A DNA stretch of 11,454 nucleotides from Nitrospinota bacterium. Its GTDB lineage: Bacteria; UBA8248. The stretch lies in NCBI GenBank assembly GCA_003506735.1, contig DNYS01000100.1:1-11454 (forward strand), read 5' to 3'. Of this stretch, positions 8,070-11,454 are shown one piece after another. The notes under the pieces were generated by a model, which was given only the letters and a program-made list of their open reading frames with translations, was not told the DNA's origin and searched no databases. Position 1 is the stretch's first letter. Each line of letters opens with the position of its first letter. Position numbers and translations under genes: made by a program.

Positions 8070-8708
8070 TCATCCGGCAAGCCGCCGTTGAAGATCGGGC
8101 AGAATTCGATCGAGCGCCTCCGAAATGGTATGGCTGAGCCAATTTTCTACGTCGCCGGGTTCCCAGAAAATATTTCTTCTCATCGTGGGCTCGAGCTGGA
8201 TGGTTTTGGTGATGACGTGTCCGCTTGTCGGGGAGCCCACTTTCAACTCGAGGCGAAAGATGCTCGATGCCTTGGCCATGGTGAACGAATCGCGGGCCGA
8301 AAACCATAGCCCCAGGATCCGGGCCGAAATAAGCAGATCGCCCGGATTCCCCCGCACGGTGTTTTCATTCCCGTCCCATTTTGATTTCAGGGTTCGGATA
8401 TTTCGCTTGATGAAATAGCCGCGGACGATATTGGAGACTGCGGCGGAGACGCCCATTTTCGGTAAAAATCGGTCGATATCGCTGTTCATGTGCATCCGCT
8501 CGCCCACCACGCCCGAGGGCCTCCCGGACCGGGCATCCTTGAATATTCCGAGTCCGATGGATTTGATCTCCGGCATGGCGCGGAATTCGGCCCGCTTCGA
8601 GGGGATGTATCGGAGGGAGAGGGGCACCTTTTTAACGATTCCGGCCCCGCACCCCCATAGGATCAAGAGAGAGCAGAAAAGAAACGGTGCCGAATATTTC
8701 CTGTACAC
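8070..8708 (-). CDS. Predicted lipoprotein of unknown function
   Basis: I do not recognise a named family. From the chosen GTG start the product has 212 residues and begins with a textbook lipoprotein signal: basic Arg3-Lys4, a hydrophobic run (about 7-18), and the lipobox LWGC with Cys20 as the expected lipidated residue. The mature part has a conserved-looking strand IGLGIFKDARSG (51-62), then VVGERM (68-72) and a segment FLPKMGVSAAVSNIVRGYFI (81-100). This plan (predicted strand, 'D.R', then an amphipathic helix) recalls YajG-like and other envelope lipoproteins that bind or assemble outer-membrane components, but that is only a resemblance. GGAGG (8723-8719) lies 10 bases before the GTG at 8708. 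The frame is open upstream to a TTG at 8801, which would bury the signal peptide behind 31 residues, so I reject it. The gene stands alone between hyuB and gapA. Confidence 0.75.
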   Translation of the reverse strand: MYRKYSAPFLFCSLLILWGCGAGIVKKVPLSLRYIPSKRAEFRAMPEIKSIGLGIFKDARSGRPSGVVGERMHMNSDIDRFLPKMGVSAAVSNIVRGYFIKRNIRTLKSKWDGNENTVRGNPGDLLISARILGLWFSARDSFTMAKASSIFRLELKVGSPTSGHVITKTIQLEPTMRRNIFWEPGDVENWLSHTISEALDRILPDLQRRLAG

Positions 8709-8772
8709 GATGCCGGGGCCTCCGGTAGGGCAAGGAAGGTTGAATGTAGACCGAATACCTCTATGAGAAATG

Positions 8773-8801
8773 GGAATACTCCCTCTTAATAAAAGCGTCA
8801 A
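8773..8801 (-). promoter_or_regulatory. Weak promoter candidate for the lipoprotein gene
   Basis: The minus strand has TTGACG (8801-8796, five of six matches to -35) and, exactly 17 bases on, TATTCC (8778-8773), which matches only the first three -10 positions. A start near 8766 would place a leader of about 58 bases before the GTG start at 8708. The good -35 and spacing argue for it; the poor -10 argues against. Confidence 0.3.
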
Positions 8802-8859
8802 GACAGGCGGCCATAGGTCCCCCGAGGGAATTGGGGCGCCGTGCCGTGGGCAGGGTTTT

Positions 8860-10611
8860 CTATTTCTTCTCCTGGCGATATTTTCTTTTGCGGAGATTAG
8901 CCGTCTCCTCCTCGTTCAGAGGGTAATCCGGCGCATGGCCCAAGGAAACGGCGTACACATTTTTCGCCGCCTGTCTGGAGACGAGACCGCGCACCACGTC
9001 CCGGCGGACGGCCGCTGGCTCGCGTCCCGCTGGGGAGCCCCATCCGCCGCCGCCAGGCGTATCCACCCGAATCACATCGCCGGGCTCGAATGCCTGGGCC
9101 GCAGTGAGGGGCGGTATATTTCGGGGTTTCCCTGACATTCCGGCCAATGTGATTCGGAAAGCTCCGCCGGGGCTACCCCCGTTTCCGCCGAATGGGCCAG
9201 AAGCGCCCGCACCGGCGGCGCTCGATACGGTTCCAGCGGCCATCAAGCGGTATTCCCGGAAGGCCCCGGAGCCGCCCCTGTACTCGCCGGCGCCACCCGA
9301 GTCCGGAACCAGCCCGGCCGATTCGATACGAATGGGATAGCGGGCCTCGAGCACTTCGATAGGCATTCCGCCGTTTCCCCCGATGGGGGGTACGGCCGGA
9401 ACGCCGTCGAGGTGAGGGGCTGCACCGCTCCCGGCCCCGAGCGATTCGCGGAACAAAAAAGAGGTGTCTCCATCCGCCCCGCCCCAAAGGCTTAAAAGCC
9501 GCATATTTTCGAATCCCGCCGGGAAATTTCCTCCCGTCGCTGAAAACAGGGCTTCCGAGAAGGCAGATAGAAGGCGGCCCATCGTCAGGGCGCGGAGGCC
9601 GGTGGGGGCCGGAAATTGGGGGGTCAGCAGGGTAGCCGGGCCAGGCAGGCGAATATCAATGGCCCGGCAGGCCCCGTCGTTCACCAGGATTCCCCTCATG
9701 CGCGCGGGATCGTCGGCCAGAAGGAGGAGAAGGGGAGAAATCAGCCGGGCGAAGGAGATTTTCCCCTCCCCATCCAAGGGGCAATTGATGGGTCCCTTGG
9801 CCTGGGGACCGGCGCCGCTCAAATCCACCACCAGGCGCTCTCCCTCCCTCCATAGGGCCACGCTCAGTCGGTGCGGGCCTCCGAAACCGTCCGTTTCCAC
9901 CTGGGTTTCGACTTGGTACATTTTCTCGGGAATTTTCGGCAAAAGCTCTTCTTTAAAGGCCACCTCGCATTCGCGCAAAAGGTCGGCAAAGCAGGCCGTG
10001 AGTTGCTCGGAGCCGTAGCGCCCGATCAGTTCGCGAATCCGGAGCGAGCCCACCTGGAGCGCTCCGATTTGGGCATCGAAATCGCTCCGAAGAGTTTCGG
10101 GGAAACGACTGTTCCGAAGGAGAAGGGTCTGGATGTCCTCCACCCGCTTGTCCCGGCGGGCAATCCGCACCGGGGGGATGAGGAGGCCCTCGTGATAGCT
10201 CTCCGAGGCGCCGGCCGCGCCCCCTCCCGGGAGCAACCCGCCCAGGTCATCGTGCCGTGCCCGTACCTGGAGGAAGGCAATCAGACGATCCTCAACGAAA
10301 AGGGGCTGGGTTAGGCACACCTCGGCCACCTCTCCCAGCCCTGCCGGGGGGAGGTAAGGATCGTTATGGACAAAGACATCGCCCGGGGCCAAGGCGGCAG
10401 GGCCGAACGCTTCAAGGATGGGGCCCGGCCCCGCGCCGAGAACCCTTCCCGTGAGCGCCCTTCCGAAGCGGTCGTAGAGCGAGACCGAAAAATCCCGCGT
10501 GTCCCGGAGGGCGGGGCTCCGCCAGATCCGGGCCAGAAGGTCCTCGACCTCTTCCTCAAGCGAGCGAAGGGCGCCCGAGACGATTTCGCTGACGACAGGA
10601 TTCACGTTCAT
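8860..10611 (-). CDS. Hydantoinase/oxoprolinase HyuB-family subunit (divergent)
   Basis: Subunit B of the ATP-dependent N-methylhydantoinase/5-oxoprolinase family (Hydantoinase_B), which with subunit A hydrolyses cyclic amide or imide substrates in the cytoplasm. The 583-residue product has the family start pattern with FSVSLYDRFGRAL (41-53), PGDVFVHNDPY (76-86), an ARHDDLGG segment (118-125), and YHEGLLIPPVRI (139-150). The C-terminal half has GPINCPL and the glycine-rich FGGNGGSPGG, and it ends with VDTPGGGGWGSPAGRE. Many relatives read HNDPYxGGTHLPD; here residues 82-94 are HNDPYLPPAGLGE, so the usual His and Asp of that loop are missing. GGGAG lies 10 bases before the ATG, which overlaps the hyuA stop as ATGA. 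Substrate cannot be inferred. Confidence 0.9.
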   Translation of the reverse strand: MNVNPVVSEIVSGALRSLEEEVEDLLARIWRSPALRDTRDFSVSLYDRFGRALTGRVLGAGPGPILEAFGPAALAPGDVFVHNDPYLPPAGLGEVAEVCLTQPLFVEDRLIAFLQVRARHDDLGGLLPGGGAAGASESYHEGLLIPPVRIARRDKRVEDIQTLLLRNSRFPETLRSDFDAQIGALQVGSLRIRELIGRYGSEQLTACFADLLRECEVAFKEELLPKIPEKMYQVETQVETDGFGGPHRLSVALWREGERLVVDLSGAGPQAKGPINCPLDGEGKISFARLISPLLLLLADDPARMRGILVNDGACRAIDIRLPGPATLLTPQFPAPTGLRALTMGRLLSAFSEALFSATGGNFPAGFENMRLLSLWGGADGDTSFLFRESLGAGSGAAPHLDGVPAVPPIGGNGGMPIEVLEARYPIRIESAGLVPDSGGAGEYRGGSGAFREYRLMAAGTVSSAAGAGASGPFGGNGGSPGGAFRITLAGMSGKPRNIPPLTAAQAFEPGDVIRVDTPGGGGWGSPAGREPAAVRRDVVRGLVSRQAAKNVYAVSLGHAPDYPLNEEETANLRKRKYRQEKK

Positions 10612-11454
10612 TCGAAATGGGCTCCCACGCCATGCAGCCCGGTCGCGCGACCCGCCCGCGCAGTGCGCTCGGCCATTTCCGTCCGGAAGCGCACGACCAA
10701 ATTGCCGTAGCGATCCACACGGGCTTCCTGTTTGGGGAGGATCACGGAGGTGCTCCCGAAACTCTCCACCACCGCGGGGCCCGGGATCAGGTTTCCATCC
10801 ATTAGGCGCTCGCGGTAGTAAATGGGAGTGTCGTGGAAACCTCCGGTTTCGGCGAACCAGACCAGCCGCGCACCTTTATATGCATCCTCGGCGCTTTCGT
10901 CCCCGGCGGGGAGGAGAGGCAAATTGGGGGGCTTGGTCAGGCCTACACCGGTGACGCGAAGATGGACGATCTCTGCCGGGCGCTTGTCCTTGTAGTTGTG
11001 GGTAAAGCGCTGGCGGTACAGGAGATGGAACCGTTCTATCACCTCGGCGACGGACCGGGGCGAGATGTAGCCCGATGGGAAATCCACTTCGAGTTCGTAG
11101 GCCTCTCCTTGGTAGCGGACATCGACTGTTCGCCGGAGCACTCGGCGGTGGAGGGGAATTCCCTCGATCAAGAGGTCTTCATTTGCCTTTTGTTCCAGGA
11201 TCTCGAAAGCGTCGCCCAGCGATTCGGTGTCCGGTTTCTCTTCGCTCTGGAAATGAGGGGCCCCGTGGTCATTCACAATGTCCACCACCTCCAGGCCGAA
11301 TGCGCTCGTCATCCCCGCGAAAGGGGGGACAATAACCGTCTCGATGCCCAGAAGATCGGCCACGATGCCAGCCGTGAGTGGACCCGAGCCGCCGAAGGCC
11401 ATCAGGGCGTAGTCGCGGGGAGAAATTCCCCGCTGGACGGTGGCGCGCCGGATG
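10608..11454 (-). CDS. Hydantoinase/oxoprolinase HyuA-family subunit, C-terminal part (truncated by window edge)
   Basis: Only the last 281 codons are visible; the N-terminal hydantoinase A domain and start lie beyond position 11454. The frame is open to the edge, so the ATG at 11402 is internal, not the start. The first visible residues (from about IRRATVQRG through DYALMAFGGSGPL) match the end of the central hydantoinase A domain, with the phosphate-loop-like GGSGP. ETVIVPPFAGMTSAFGLEV and the C-terminal domain features VRYQGEAYEL, FHLLYRQRFTH, GPAVVESFGSTSVIL and YGNLVVR follow. Relatives usually read GGAGPLHA; here it is GGSGPLTA, a changed His position. It pairs with the overlapping hyuB to form the enzyme. 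The final residues beyond RFRTEM (about 27) are a variable tail. Confidence 0.9.
   Translation of the reverse strand, partial: IRRATVQRGISPRDYALMAFGGSGPLTAGIVADLLGIETVIVPPFAGMTSAFGLEVVDIVNDHGAPHFQSEEKPDTESLGDAFEILEQKANEDLLIEGIPLHRRVLRRTVDVRYQGEAYELEVDFPSGYISPRSVAEVIERFHLLYRQRFTHNYKDKRPAEIVHLRVTGVGLTKPPNLPLLPAGDESAEDAYKGARLVWFAETGGFHDTPIYYRERLMDGNLIPGPAVVESFGSTSVILPKQEARVDRYGNLVVRFRTEMAERTARAGRATGLHGVGAHFE

Noticed and set aside
8709..8801. A TTG start at 8801 for the lipoprotein.
   Set aside because: It would put 31 unrelated residues before a clear lipoprotein signal peptide, and the TTG itself is part of the -35-like TTGACG.

Overview
The window is a compact bacterial chromosome segment of roughly 60% G+C. 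Every gene I can support lies on the minus strand, so transcription runs from the right edge to the left. There are nine protein genes (one cut by the right edge) and one tRNA. I see no transposase, phage gene, CRISPR array or rRNA. The protein styles (Pgk, GapA, SecG, long solute-binding protein) and the gap-pgk-tpiA-secG order suggest an uncultivated deltaproteobacteria-like lineage such as Desulfobacterota, SAR324, Nitrospinota or Tectomicrobia. That placement is an impression, not a demonstrated result.

Right part (about 11454-8860): hyuA (C-terminal part only) and hyuB overlap by 4 nt in an ATGA. They encode the two subunits of an ATP-dependent hydantoinase/oxoprolinase-type amidohydrolase. 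A separate gene for a small unrecognised lipoprotein follows (8708-8070, GTG start), with a weak promoter candidate upstream.

Central part (about 8030-4415): a promoter candidate and a good Shine-Dalgarno site precede gapA, pgk, tpiA and secG, separated by only 41-44 nt. These encode three consecutive lower-glycolysis enzymes and the SecG subunit of the Sec translocon.

Left part (4383-206): three genes of a peptide/nickel-type ABC importer follow secG after 31 nt: a large solute-binding protein with an internal extra segment, an OppB/DppB-type permease, and an OppC/DppC-type permease with an extra hydrophobic segment. No ATPase subunit gene is in the window. The gapA-to-oppC run has no visible terminator and may be one transcript. 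A tRNA-Leu(GAG) gene with its own strong sigma70-type promoter ends the window.

The most notable structure is the placement of a transporter cassette between secG and tRNA-Leu(GAG), which are direct neighbours in E. coli (secG-leuU) and some other bacteria. I found no clear evidence of a wholly new system. The rest is mostly housekeeping genes with some unusual domain architecture.
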